This document shows positions 27,885 through 36,520 of a stretch of 50,018 bases of DNA, piece by piece. Made by a program: the position numbers and the translations under genes. Source of the stretch: Armatimonadetes bacterium 13_1_40CM_64_14 (GTDB lineage Bacteria; Sysuimicrobiota; Sysuimicrobiia; Sysuimicrobiales; Kaftiobacteriaceae); NCBI GenBank assembly GCA_001917855.1, contig MNEU01000007.1, positions 1 to 50,018 of the forward strand. The letters are read 5' to 3'. Within the stretch, counting starts at the first letter, position 1, and every line of letters starts with the position of its first letter. The notes beneath the pieces are model-generated. The model had not been told where the DNA came from. It did no database searches and saw only the letters and a program-made list of their open reading frames with translations.

Positions 27885-28091
27885 ATGAGTCAATGTCACC
27901 TCTGCGGTACCCCGGATACCGCAACGGTCTTGATCAAGTGTCAGTGGTATGGCCGGGGGACGAAATGGCTGTGCATCCAGTGTGTGCGCACAGTCACCGT
28001 GGGAGACACGAGTCCGTCTCCTGCGAAACCTCGTAGTGCTCGCGCCGTCCGCGGGCGAGTGGCCCCGGAAAGCGGACGCACGATCTTGTGA
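27885..28091 (+). CDS. Small zinc-ribbon-like protein
   Basis: 68 aa from ATG 27885: MSQCHLCGTPDTATVLIKCQWYGRGTKWLCIQCVRTVTVG (CxxC...CxxC); frame also open upstream to an ATG at 27813. Confidence 0.45.
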   Translation: MSQCHLCGTPDTATVLIKCQWYGRGTKWLCIQCVRTVTVGDTSPSPAKPRSARAVRGRVAPESGRTIL

Positions 28092-28145
28092 TGGTAGTTG
28101 CGGAAGTCAATAGTAGGCACGCAAGAGTAGGACCGGCGAGGAAGT

Positions 28146-28250
28146 GCGCCTAGGGTTCCGCCGCACCTACCCGGTGTGGGTCTGGTTCTAGCGGCGCAGG
28201 CCGGCGAAACTGCCGGTTACACCGTCGGGAGAGAAGCCCGAGGGGGAAGT
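28146..28250 (+). ncRNA. ykkC subtype-2 riboswitch aptamer (probably ppGpp, subtype 2a)
   Basis: GCGCCTAGGGTTCCG ... CTGGTTCTAGCGGCGC ... TTACACCGTCGGGAGAGAAGCCCGAGG; stems GCGCC/GGCGC, CCGCACC/GGTGTGG, CCGGC/GCCGG, CGGG/CCCG; immediately upstream of a terminator and gltB. Confidence 0.8.
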
Positions 28251-28324
28251 TCCTCATCCGGAAGGGCAGTAACGCCTTCCGGACCTGGAGACAGGGATGA
28301 GGGGCTGTCCTCTCGGGCTTTTTG
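28235..28324 (+). terminator. Riboswitch expression-platform terminator upstream of gltB
   Basis: AGCCCGAG (28235-28242) pairs with CTCGGGCT (28312-28319), T-rich tail; its 5' arm overlaps the 3' conserved strand of the aptamer; nested CCTCATC/GATGAGG and CCGGAAGG/CCTTCCGG. Confidence 0.82.
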
Positions 28325-28343
28325 TATCTTGCGCTGAGGTAGC

Positions 28344-31300
28344 GTGCGGATGAACGGCTTGCGAGTGGGCGAAGAGCGAGACGCCTGCGGAGTAGGATTC
28401 GTTGCGGATGTCCGAGGACACCGCAGCCACGCCATTCTGCGTCACGCGCTGACCGCCGTTGCGAACTTGAGCCACCGCGGGGCCACCGATGCCGACGGTC
28501 GGACCGGAGACGGTGCGGGGGTGCTGACGCAACTTCCCTATGCGCTGCTGCGTCGGGACCTGACGATCCAACACCCCGATGACCACTTGGCGGTAGGGAT
28601 GCTCTTTCTTCCGCCCACGCCCGATGAGCGCGGGAGAGCAGTCGCGCTGGTGGAGAAGGCCATTGCCGATGAGGCTCTTGGTCTGGTCGGATGGCGGCGG
28701 GTGCCCACCGATTCCCAAGCGCTAGGCGCGCACGCCCAGGGGACGCAGCCCTATGTCGCGCAGGTGGTGGTGCATCAAGCGGGGGAGGTGTCCGGGGATG
28801 CGTTTGATCGGTGCGTGTACTTGTGTCGCCGAAGGATTGAGCGGGAGGCTGTCCAGGCGAACCTGGCGGTGTATGTGCCGTCGTTTTCTCGCCGGACGAT
28901 CGTCTATAAGGCCCTGCTGAGTTCTCCGTGGCTGGCTCGATTCTATCCCGACCTCACCGATCCGACGTATGACACGGCGCTGGCGGTCTTCCACCAGCGC
29001 TACAGCACAAACACATTTCCCAGTTGGAACTTGGCCCAGCCCTTCCGGTTCTTAGCCCACAACGGGGAGATCAATACGCTGCAGGGCAACATGCACTGGA
29101 CGCGGGCTCGGGAGCCTGAGCTCGGGTCCGCGGTCTGGGGCCAGCGGACGCAGGATGTGGTCCCGGTGATCCAAGAGGGCGGGAGCGACAGTGCGATGCT
29201 GGACAACGTCGCCGAGCTGCTCACGCTCTCGGGACGCGACTTCGCCCACGTCATCACGATGCTGGTGCCGGCGGCATGGGAGGCTGACGCTGAACTTGCC
29301 GCGCCGCTCCGCGCCTTCTACGAGTACCACACCTGTCTTACCGAGCCCTGGGATGGTCCAGCTGCCCTCGCATTTTCGGACGGTGTTGCCGTCGGGGCGA
29401 CGCTGGACCGCAACGGACTACGGCCCGCACGGTTCCTGGTGACCCACGACGGTTTGGTGTTGATGGCGTCGGAGGTTGGCGTGTTGGACATCCCCCCGGA
29501 CCAGATCCAGGAGAAGGGCCGGCTGGGACCCGGGCAGATGCTGCTCGTGGATACCGCCAGGGGCAGAGTCTTGCGCGATGCGGACGTCAAAGCCGCACTC
29601 GCTGCGGCCCAACCCTACAGTCAGTGGGTACGTGAGAACCTCATACGCCTGGGGCCAGTTCCGGTCAACGGCGGCGCGGGAGAGGCATCTGCTCTCGCCC
29701 AGCAGGTCTTTGGGTACACGCTGGAGGACACCGAACGGATTCTGTATCCCATGGTGGCGGAGGGGAAGGACCCGATCTTCTCCATGGGCGATGACATCCC
29801 CCCCGCAGTGTTGGCGACCCGGCCGCGACTCCTTTACAACTACTTCCGGCAACGGTTCGCCCAAGTCACCAACCCGGCGATCGATCCCTTGCGTGAGCGC
29901 GGGGTGATGTCGCTTGCGGTCTACCTCGGCCCGCGCCCGACGTTTCTGGAAGAATCGCCCCACCATGCCCGTCTGCTGCAACTGCCTGACCCGATCCTGG
30001 GACCCGACGAGCTCCGCTGGTTGCAGACCCAGGGGCCGTTTCCCACCCGCATCCTCCCCGCCCGATTTTGGGCGGCCGACGGACCCGCAGGGCTCGCGCG
30101 TGGGTTGAACGCGCTCGTCGACGAGGCGGAGGCGGCGGCCCGAGCGGGAGCGCTGATCATCCTCAGCGATCGAGAGTTCGATACGCAGTGGGCGCCGGTC
30201 CCCATGCTGTTGGCTGTGGCCGCCGTTCACCACGGTTTGATCCGTCGAGGATGTCGCATGCGCACCAGCATTATCGCCGACACCGGAGAGGCGCGTGACA
30301 TCCACCAGATAGCCTGTCTGATTGGCTATGGCGCAAGCGCAATCAGCCCATACCTGGTCTTCCAGACGCTCGCGGCCGACCCCCGGATTCCGGGCGACGC
30401 ACACGCGCGGTGGGCATCCTACTCCCGAGCGGCAGCGGCGGGTTTGCTCAAGATCATGTCCAAGATGGGCATCAGCACACTCGCCGGCTATTGCGGGGCG
30501 CAGATCTTCGAGGCCGTGGGACTGGACGCGCCCCTGATCGCAGACTACTTCCCTGGGACTCCGTCGCGGATTGCCGGAATTGGCCTGACCGACCTCGCCG
30601 CCGAAGTCCTCGAGCGCCACCGCGCGGCCTTCTCCGGTCCGCCGGAGCCGCTGACGGAAGCGGGCCTCGTCCGTTTCCGCCGGGGGGGAGAGTATCACGC
30701 CTTCAACCCGTACGTGGTCAAGGCATTACACCGGGCGATCCGGGACGGCGCGTCGCACGAGACGATGGTAGACCTGATCAAGTCCCGCCCGCCGGTGGCG
30801 TTGCGTGATCTGCTAGAGTTCGTCCCTCAGCAGCCCGTCTCGCTGGGAGACGTCGAAGCAGTGGAGGCAATTGTGCAGCGCTTCGTGATCTCGGCGATGT
30901 CGCACGGAGCTCTCAGCCTGGAAGCGCACGAGACGCTGGCGATTGCGGCAAATCGCGTCGGCGCCCGATCGAACACCGGGGAAGGCGGAGAGGATTCCGC
31001 GCGCTACCGGACAGAGTCCAACAGCCGTATCAAGCAGATCGCCTCGGCACGCTTTGGCGTTACCCCCGCGTACATCTTGTCGGCCGACGAACTGGAGATC
31101 AAGATGGCGCAGGGAAGTAAGCCAGGTGAAGGCGGCCAGTTGCCGGGGCATAAAGTCTCAGCAGAGATAGCGCGCATCCGCCGCGCGCAGCCGGGCATCA
31201 CCTTGATCTCGCCCCCTCCGCACCACGATATCTACAGCATTGAGGATCTCGCGCAGCTGATCTACGACCTCAAGCGAATCCACCCGCGCGCCCGGGTGGG

Positions 31301-32780
31301 CGTCAAATTGGTCGCCGAATCCGGCGTCGGGACGATCGCGGCGGGTGTGGCGAAAGCGTTCGCTGACACGATCCAGATCAGCGGCCATGACGGGGGGACC
31401 GGCGCCTCTCCCCTGGACTCCATCAAGAACGCCGGGGTGCCGTGGGAACTCGGACTTGCCGAGACGCAGCAGGTTTTGGTGGCCAACGGCTTGCGGTCCC
31501 GCGTGCGGCTGCGGGTAGACGGCGGAATGAAGATCGGCCGGGACATCGTGATGGCCGCGCTGCTTGGGGCCGATGAATTTGGCTTTGGGACCGCGGCGGT
31601 CGTTGCCCTGGGCTGCGTGATGGCCCGGCAGTGTCACCTCAACACCTGCCCGGTGGGCATCGCCACCCAAAACGAGACGCTGCGCGCGAAGTTCAAAGGC
31701 ACGCCTGAGATGGTTATGGCCTATCTGACCGCGGTAGCAGAGCAAGTGCGGGAGATCCTGGCATCTCTGGGGGCGCGGTCGATCCAGGAAATCATCGGTC
31801 GCGTCGAGTTGCTCCGACCCCGGTCCGTCGACCATCCCAAGGCCGCGCGGTTGAACCTTGACGCGATCCTCAGCCCCCCTGATCCGTCGGGGACGCGGCC
31901 GCGGCAGAATACGGCAGCCCGCAACGATCGGCAGGAGGACATTAACCTCGATGCTCAGATCGTTGCGGACGTGCTCGACAGGAGCCGCCACGGCGAACCA
32001 CTACATTTGCGCTATGCGATCCGCAATGCCCACCGGACCGTCGGGGCCGGGCTGGCCGGGATGCTGGCCGAGACCCACGGGGATGCGGGATTGCCTGAAG
32101 GCGCGATCACCGTCCACCTGAGCGGCGCTTCCGGACAGAGTTTCGGGGCCTTTTGTCTGCCGGGGGTCACCCTGGACCTAGAGGGGGAGGCCAACGACTA
32201 TGTCGGCAAGGGCATGGCCGGGGGAGAGATTGTCATCCGGCCGCCCGAGGCATTTGCAGGTGCCACGCAGCACAACGTGATTCTCGGGAACACCGCACTG
32301 TATGGCGCCACCGGCGGGTATCTGTTTGCAGCGGGGCGAGCGGGAGAGCGCTTCGGCGTGCGCAACAGCGGCGCCACGGCGGTCGTAGAGGGTGTGGGTG
32401 ATCACGGGTGTGAGTACATGACAGGCGGCGTCGTCGTGGTGCTGGGGTCGGTCGGGAGGAACTTTGCTGCTGGCATGACAGGCGGTGTCGCGTATGTGCT
32501 GGACGAGCCGCACGTCTTGCCGATCCGGTGCAACCCAGAGCACGTGAGCTGGGCGCGACTTGGTGATCCCGCCGAGGAGGGGTGCGTCCGAGACCTGATC
32601 GCCGGCCACGCGCGGCGAACCGGGAGCCCGTGGGCGGAGGAGATTCTTCAGCGCTGGGCCGACTACGCCCCGCTGTTTTGGAAGGTGGAGCCAAAAGCGA
32701 GTGGAATGCCAGCCGCGTCCGCCAGCCCGCCATCCCGTCGCGAGATTCTGGCAAATACCGCCAGCACTGCCCGCGTGTGA
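28344..32780 (+). CDS. gltB: Glutamate synthase large (alpha) subunit
   Basis: 1478 aa; RDACGVGFVADVRG N-terminal Cys amidotransferase, FMN domain GGLRSRVRLRVDGGMKIGRDIVMAALLGADEFGFGTAA, CHLNTCPVGIATQ, C-terminal GXGXG domain. Confidence 0.95.
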   Translation: MRMNGLRVGEERDACGVGFVADVRGHRSHAILRHALTAVANLSHRGATDADGRTGDGAGVLTQLPYALLRRDLTIQHPDDHLAVGMLFLPPTPDERGRAVALVEKAIADEALGLVGWRRVPTDSQALGAHAQGTQPYVAQVVVHQAGEVSGDAFDRCVYLCRRRIEREAVQANLAVYVPSFSRRTIVYKALLSSPWLARFYPDLTDPTYDTALAVFHQRYSTNTFPSWNLAQPFRFLAHNGEINTLQGNMHWTRAREPELGSAVWGQRTQDVVPVIQEGGSDSAMLDNVAELLTLSGRDFAHVITMLVPAAWEADAELAAPLRAFYEYHTCLTEPWDGPAALAFSDGVAVGATLDRNGLRPARFLVTHDGLVLMASEVGVLDIPPDQIQEKGRLGPGQMLLVDTARGRVLRDADVKAALAAAQPYSQWVRENLIRLGPVPVNGGAGEASALAQQVFGYTLEDTERILYPMVAEGKDPIFSMGDDIPPAVLATRPRLLYNYFRQRFAQVTNPAIDPLRERGVMSLAVYLGPRPTFLEESPHHARLLQLPDPILGPDELRWLQTQGPFPTRILPARFWAADGPAGLARGLNALVDEAEAAARAGALIILSDREFDTQWAPVPMLLAVAAVHHGLIRRGCRMRTSIIADTGEARDIHQIACLIGYGASAISPYLVFQTLAADPRIPGDAHARWASYSRAAAAGLLKIMSKMGISTLAGYCGAQIFEAVGLDAPLIADYFPGTPSRIAGIGLTDLAAEVLERHRAAFSGPPEPLTEAGLVRFRRGGEYHAFNPYVVKALHRAIRDGASHETMVDLIKSRPPVALRDLLEFVPQQPVSLGDVEAVEAIVQRFVISAMSHGALSLEAHETLAIAANRVGARSNTGEGGEDSARYRTESNSRIKQIASARFGVTPAYILSADELEIKMAQGSKPGEGGQLPGHKVSAEIARIRRAQPGITLISPPPHHDIYSIEDLAQLIYDLKRIHPRARVGVKLVAESGVGTIAAGVAKAFADTIQISGHDGGTGASPLDSIKNAGVPWELGLAETQQVLVANGLRSRVRLRVDGGMKIGRDIVMAALLGADEFGFGTAAVVALGCVMARQCHLNTCPVGIATQNETLRAKFKGTPEMVMAYLTAVAEQVREILASLGARSIQEIIGRVELLRPRSVDHPKAARLNLDAILSPPDPSGTRPRQNTAARNDRQEDINLDAQIVADVLDRSRHGEPLHLRYAIRNAHRTVGAGLAGMLAETHGDAGLPEGAITVHLSGASGQSFGAFCLPGVTLDLEGEANDYVGKGMAGGEIVIRPPEAFAGATQHNVILGNTALYGATGGYLFAAGRAGERFGVRNSGATAVVEGVGDHGCEYMTGGVVVVLGSVGRNFAAGMTGGVAYVLDEPHVLPIRCNPEHVSWARLGDPAEEGCVRDLIAGHARRTGSPWAEEILQRWADYAPLFWKVEPKASGMPAASASPPSRREILANTASTARV

Positions 32781-32976
32781 AGCTCGTGCGGCAGCGGCGG
32801 CCGTTGCCCGGTTTCGCTTCCACTCCGGCATCACGGTGTTGAGGGTAGACTGACGCGCGTTCAAGGAATTCCACACGGCCCTCTTGAACGCGTCGACGAC
32901 GGCCAGCCACGCCGTACGTCCGACCGCTGTGCCGTGGGAGCGTGGCGATTTCCTCGGGCACTCGTGAGATTCTTGA

Positions 32977-33005
32977 TTGACAACTCCCGGGGGGTGTGGT
33001 AAAAA
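32977..33005 (+). promoter_or_regulatory. Candidate sigma70-type promoter
   Basis: TTGACA, 17-nt spacer, TAAAAA, directly 5' of the structured leader. Confidence 0.6.
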
Positions 33006-33021
33006 CAACCCAGAAGAAATC

Positions 33022-33148
33022 CCGAAGATAGATCGGCCATGATGCCGGCGCTGGTGCGCCGGCCTTGTCATTTCAGGAGCCGAGACGGCTCCCCGAGCGG
33101 GCCATGACGCCCTGTCGACGATGTTGTCGCCAGGGCGTTTCTGTTTTT
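33022..33148 (+). ncRNA. Structured 5' leader (unassigned riboswitch/attenuator candidate) upstream of APC permease-glnA
   Basis: Perfect hairpins GCCGGCGC-tggt-GCGCCGGC and GGAGCCG-aga-CGGCTCC, then GGGC-catgac-GCCC overlapping the 5' arm of a terminator ACGCCCTG...CAGGGCGT + TTTCTGTTTTT. Confidence 0.6.
33107..33148 (+). terminator. Intrinsic attenuator terminator in the permease leader
   Basis: ACGCCCTG-t-CGAC-gatgtt-GTCG-c-CAGGGCGT stem followed by TTCTGTTTTT, about 100 nt upstream of the start codon. Confidence 0.8.
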
Positions 33149-33246
33149 GTGGTGTCCACGGTGGAGACCTGGGTGGTGGTGGGGGAGGCGTGGGGTAATC
33201 GGGGGCGAGCCCCGGGCAAAGCGACGAATTACGAGGAGGTGTTGAG

Positions 33247-34782
33247 GTGGCGTCAGAAACGGGATTTCGAAAAACGCTGACCCTCACGGGTGTGACGGTT
33301 AACGCGATGGCCCTCATCGCGCCCGGCGCATTCTTGTGGATCACCTATCAGTTGCAGGCGGCCCAGGTCGATGCTGCTGGCGCGTCGACCGCCATGGATA
33401 TCTGGGCGGGGCTGGCGCTGGCGTTAGTCCTCGCCTTCCTCACGGCGATTTCGTACGCGGCGCTCAGTGAACTGTACCCCGCTGCGGGCACGGGGTCATC
33501 GTACTACTTCGCCGAGAAGGCGTTCCTCGACAAGGAAGAGACCGGGTACCATCGGTGGGCGCGACTGGCCAAATACGTCGTCGGGTGGATCTCCCACCTC
33601 TACTATTGGGTGTATCCGGGCGTGATGGTGGCGATGATGGCCACGATGCTCGTGTACATCGGAGGGCTCTTTGGTCTGACGCTGTCCCCTGTCGCCCAGG
33701 TGGCCATCGCCGTCGTGTTCTCCTTCCTGACCGGCTATGTGGCGTATCGCGGCATCAACGGGTCGACGATGGTGAGCCTGCTCATTAACGTCCTCCAAAT
33801 TGCGGCTCTGGTGGTGATCTCGATCCTGGCCCTCAGTTACCGGTTCGCCAATCCCCAGCACGTGACATTCCTGCATCCCACCTTGGCCAGCGTCGTGTTG
33901 CCGCACAATCTGAGCCACGTGCTATTCCAGTCGACGATTGCTATCTTGCTTCTGGTGGGGTTTGAATCAGCCACCGCCCTGTCGGCGGAGGCGTTGCATC
34001 CGAGTTTCATCCGGCGCGGCGTGATCCTCTCCCTCATCATCCAGGGACTGATCGCCTATCTTTTTGAGTACTTTGCCGCCGGCGCCTGGATCAACGCCGC
34101 GTACGCGATTAAAGACGACAAAGGGAAAGTACTGTCGGGGTTTGACGCCGCGGGCGCGTCCGCGGCGCCGATTGGCGACATGGTGCGCAACCTCGGCGAT
34201 ACGATGCTCGGCGGAATCGGGTTTCCTCTCCTCTTGGTGATTGCCGTCACGGTTGCGATTGCTGTGTTCGGGACGACCCTGGCCTGCATGAATACCGGCG
34301 TACGGCTGACATACGCGATGGGGAAGGACGAAGAGGTCCCGGCGGTCCTCGGACTCTTGCACGGGCGCTACGCCACCCCCCACTTCGGGGTGTGGCTGAT
34401 GAGCCTGGTCTCCGCGGTGATCGGCGGATTTGGCGTCCTCTCGGTCGTGAACTTGACCGCGGTCACGTTCCTGTCAAACATCGGCACGTTCTTGCTCTAT
34501 GGGTTGACGAATCTGGTCGCGTTTGTCGCGTTCCTCCGGACGCCGCGGGCGACCTTCATCAAGCATGTGGCCGTTCCCATCCTGGGCTCCGTGGCCAATG
34601 TCTTGATGCTCCTCGCGGTGATCTACCTGGGAGTGTTGGGTGGGGGAGATACACGGACGGCCGCGCTGATTTCGATCGTCGCCACCGTCGTCTGGTTCGC
34701 CGTCGGGGCCGTGTACTTCATGGCCAGCACCAAGACGCGGGGTCGCCAGGTCTGGGCGCAGCGACCGGCCACAGGGGGTTGA
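33247..34782 (+). CDS. APC-superfamily amino acid permease
   Basis: 511 aa; LTLTGVTVNAMALIAPGAFLWITYQ; twelve or more TM segments; SD AGGAGG, GTG start. Confidence 0.85.
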   Translation: MASETGFRKTLTLTGVTVNAMALIAPGAFLWITYQLQAAQVDAAGASTAMDIWAGLALALVLAFLTAISYAALSELYPAAGTGSSYYFAEKAFLDKEETGYHRWARLAKYVVGWISHLYYWVYPGVMVAMMATMLVYIGGLFGLTLSPVAQVAIAVVFSFLTGYVAYRGINGSTMVSLLINVLQIAALVVISILALSYRFANPQHVTFLHPTLASVVLPHNLSHVLFQSTIAILLLVGFESATALSAEALHPSFIRRGVILSLIIQGLIAYLFEYFAAGAWINAAYAIKDDKGKVLSGFDAAGASAAPIGDMVRNLGDTMLGGIGFPLLLVIAVTVAIAVFGTTLACMNTGVRLTYAMGKDEEVPAVLGLLHGRYATPHFGVWLMSLVSAVIGGFGVLSVVNLTAVTFLSNIGTFLLYGLTNLVAFVAFLRTPRATFIKHVAVPILGSVANVLMLLAVIYLGVLGGGDTRTAALISIVATVVWFAVGAVYFMASTKTRGRQVWAQRPATGG

Positions 34783-34903
34783 GCCCTGATCCGAAGGGGC
34801 GCCCAGCGAGCGTCGCGAAGTCTAGAAGCACTCACCGCGCGTCAGAGCATGGATCACCAAGGGCGGCGCGCGGATGATGATGCAGCAAAGGAGAGGATGA
34901 GGA

Positions 34904-36343
34904 ATGCGTCCACGTTCAGCAAAAGAGGTCCTGGCGTTCGCCCAGGCGCAGGGCGTCAAGATATTTGACCTGCGGTTCGTCGATGTTCCAGGGGTCTGGC
35001 AGCATGCGTCAATCCCGGCGTCCCAGTTTACCGAAGAAACGTTTGCGAAGGGGATAGGGTTTGACGGGAGCAGCATCCGGGGGTTCCAGGCAATCCACGA
35101 GAGCGACATGCTGCTCATGCCGGACTCCAATACGGCGTTCATCGATCCCTTTCTTGAAATACCGACTTTGTCAATCATCTGTACCGTGAACGATCCGACG
35201 ACGCGACTCCCGTATTCCCGAGACCCGCGGTACGTGGCCGAGAAGGCCGAGGAGTACTTGCGGAAGTCGGGCGTGGCGGATACCAGTTACTGGGGCCCGG
35301 AAATCGAATTCTTCATTTTTGACCACGTCGCCTACGACGTGCTCCCGCAGCGCACCGGGTATGCCATCGATTCGCGCGAGGCCATCTGGAACACTGGGGT
35401 CAACGACGGTCAGAATCTCGGGTACAAAGTCCGGCCCAAGGAAGGGTACTTCCCGACACCCCCCACTGATGCGTTCCAGGACGTGCGCAGCGAGGCCGTG
35501 CTTATTTTGGAACAGATGGGCGTTACGGTGGAGATGCACCACCACGAAGTCGCCACCGCAGGCCAGGCCGAGATCGATCTGGAGTACGACAGCCTGGTGC
35601 GGATGGCGGACAAGGTGATGCTCTACAAGTACGTCTTGCGGAACGTCGCCAAACGGAAGGGGTTGACCGTCACGTTCATGCCCAAACCTCTGTTCGGCGA
35701 CAACGGGAATGGAATGCACACGCACCAGAGTCTGTGGAAGAAGGGGGAAAATCTCTTCTACGCCGAGGGGGGCTACGCGGAGTTGAGTAAGGTGGCGATG
35801 CAGTACGTCGCGGGGTTATTGACCCATGTCGATGCACTGCTTGGGGTCACCAGCCCCACGACCAATTCCTACAAGCGGCTCGTGCCGCACTACGAGGCGC
35901 CGGTGAATATTGCGTTCTCCAAACGGAACCGCAGCGCAGCTGTTCGCATACCCATGTACTTCAGTGGACCGGACGCGGCGAAGAGCAAGCGTGTCGAGTT
36001 CCGCTGTCCGGACCCCAGCTGCAATCCCTACCTCGCGTTGCCTGCGATGCTGATGGCAGGACTTGATGGCGTGCGCCGCAAGCTCGACGCGTCGTCGTTT
36101 GGCCCGCTGGATGTGAACACGTACGAACTCTCCCCCGCCGAAGCGGCTAAGGTGAAGAACGTGCCCGGATCGTTGGGTGCCGTTTTGCAGGCTCTGGAAG
36201 CCGACCACGAGTTCCTGCTCGAGGGGGATGTGTTCACTGAAGATCTGCTGACCACCTGGATCGATTACAAGAGGACCAAGGAGTTGCACGAGGTAAATAT
36301 CCGTCCTCACCCGTATGAGTTCTACCTCTACTACGATCTCTGA
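34904..36343 (+). CDS. glnA: Glutamine synthetase type I
   Basis: 479 aa; GIGFDGSSIRGFQAIHESDMLLMPD, NGNGMHTHQSLW, NRSAAVRIPMY; candidate adenylylation Tyr in DVNTYELSPAE. Confidence 0.95.
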   Translation: MRPRSAKEVLAFAQAQGVKIFDLRFVDVPGVWQHASIPASQFTEETFAKGIGFDGSSIRGFQAIHESDMLLMPDSNTAFIDPFLEIPTLSIICTVNDPTTRLPYSRDPRYVAEKAEEYLRKSGVADTSYWGPEIEFFIFDHVAYDVLPQRTGYAIDSREAIWNTGVNDGQNLGYKVRPKEGYFPTPPTDAFQDVRSEAVLILEQMGVTVEMHHHEVATAGQAEIDLEYDSLVRMADKVMLYKYVLRNVAKRKGLTVTFMPKPLFGDNGNGMHTHQSLWKKGENLFYAEGGYAELSKVAMQYVAGLLTHVDALLGVTSPTTNSYKRLVPHYEAPVNIAFSKRNRSAAVRIPMYFSGPDAAKSKRVEFRCPDPSCNPYLALPAMLMAGLDGVRRKLDASSFGPLDVNTYELSPAEAAKVKNVPGSLGAVLQALEADHEFLLEGDVFTEDLLTTWIDYKRTKELHEVNIRPHPYEFYLYYDL

Positions 36344-36520
36344 GACCGCGCGTTAGTTGGCGGGCGCCGCGTCGTACGCGGGTGTAAATGGGTTAGTTGA
36401 CATACGCTGGGTCCGGGCCCCACCCTCGCGTGGGATACCTGGGCCCCGCGTGCTTTGTGACCTTCTTGGCCCTACTGTCGCGCAAACACCGAGTGAACAG
36501 CCGGTATCACCCCCGCAGCT

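Noticed and set aside
27461-28036. 191-aa plus ORF in the gap between the PAP2-GT gene and gltB
   Set aside because: No recognisable fold and biased composition; only the short CxxC ORF in another frame looks gene-like.
28081-28250. Guanidine-I (ykkC subtype 1) assignment for the gltB leader
   Set aside because: 3' block TTACACCG..AGAGAAGCCCGAGG and gltB context fit subtype 2; guanidine-I associates with carboxylases/exporters.
29418-30698. 426-aa minus-strand ORF inside gltB
   Set aside because: Antisense shadow of a highly conserved gene; no motif.
33000-33148. T-box or ykkC assignment for the permease leader
   Set aside because: No AGGGTGG-N-ACC T-box core and no CTAGGGTTCCG/AAGCCCG ykkC blocks.
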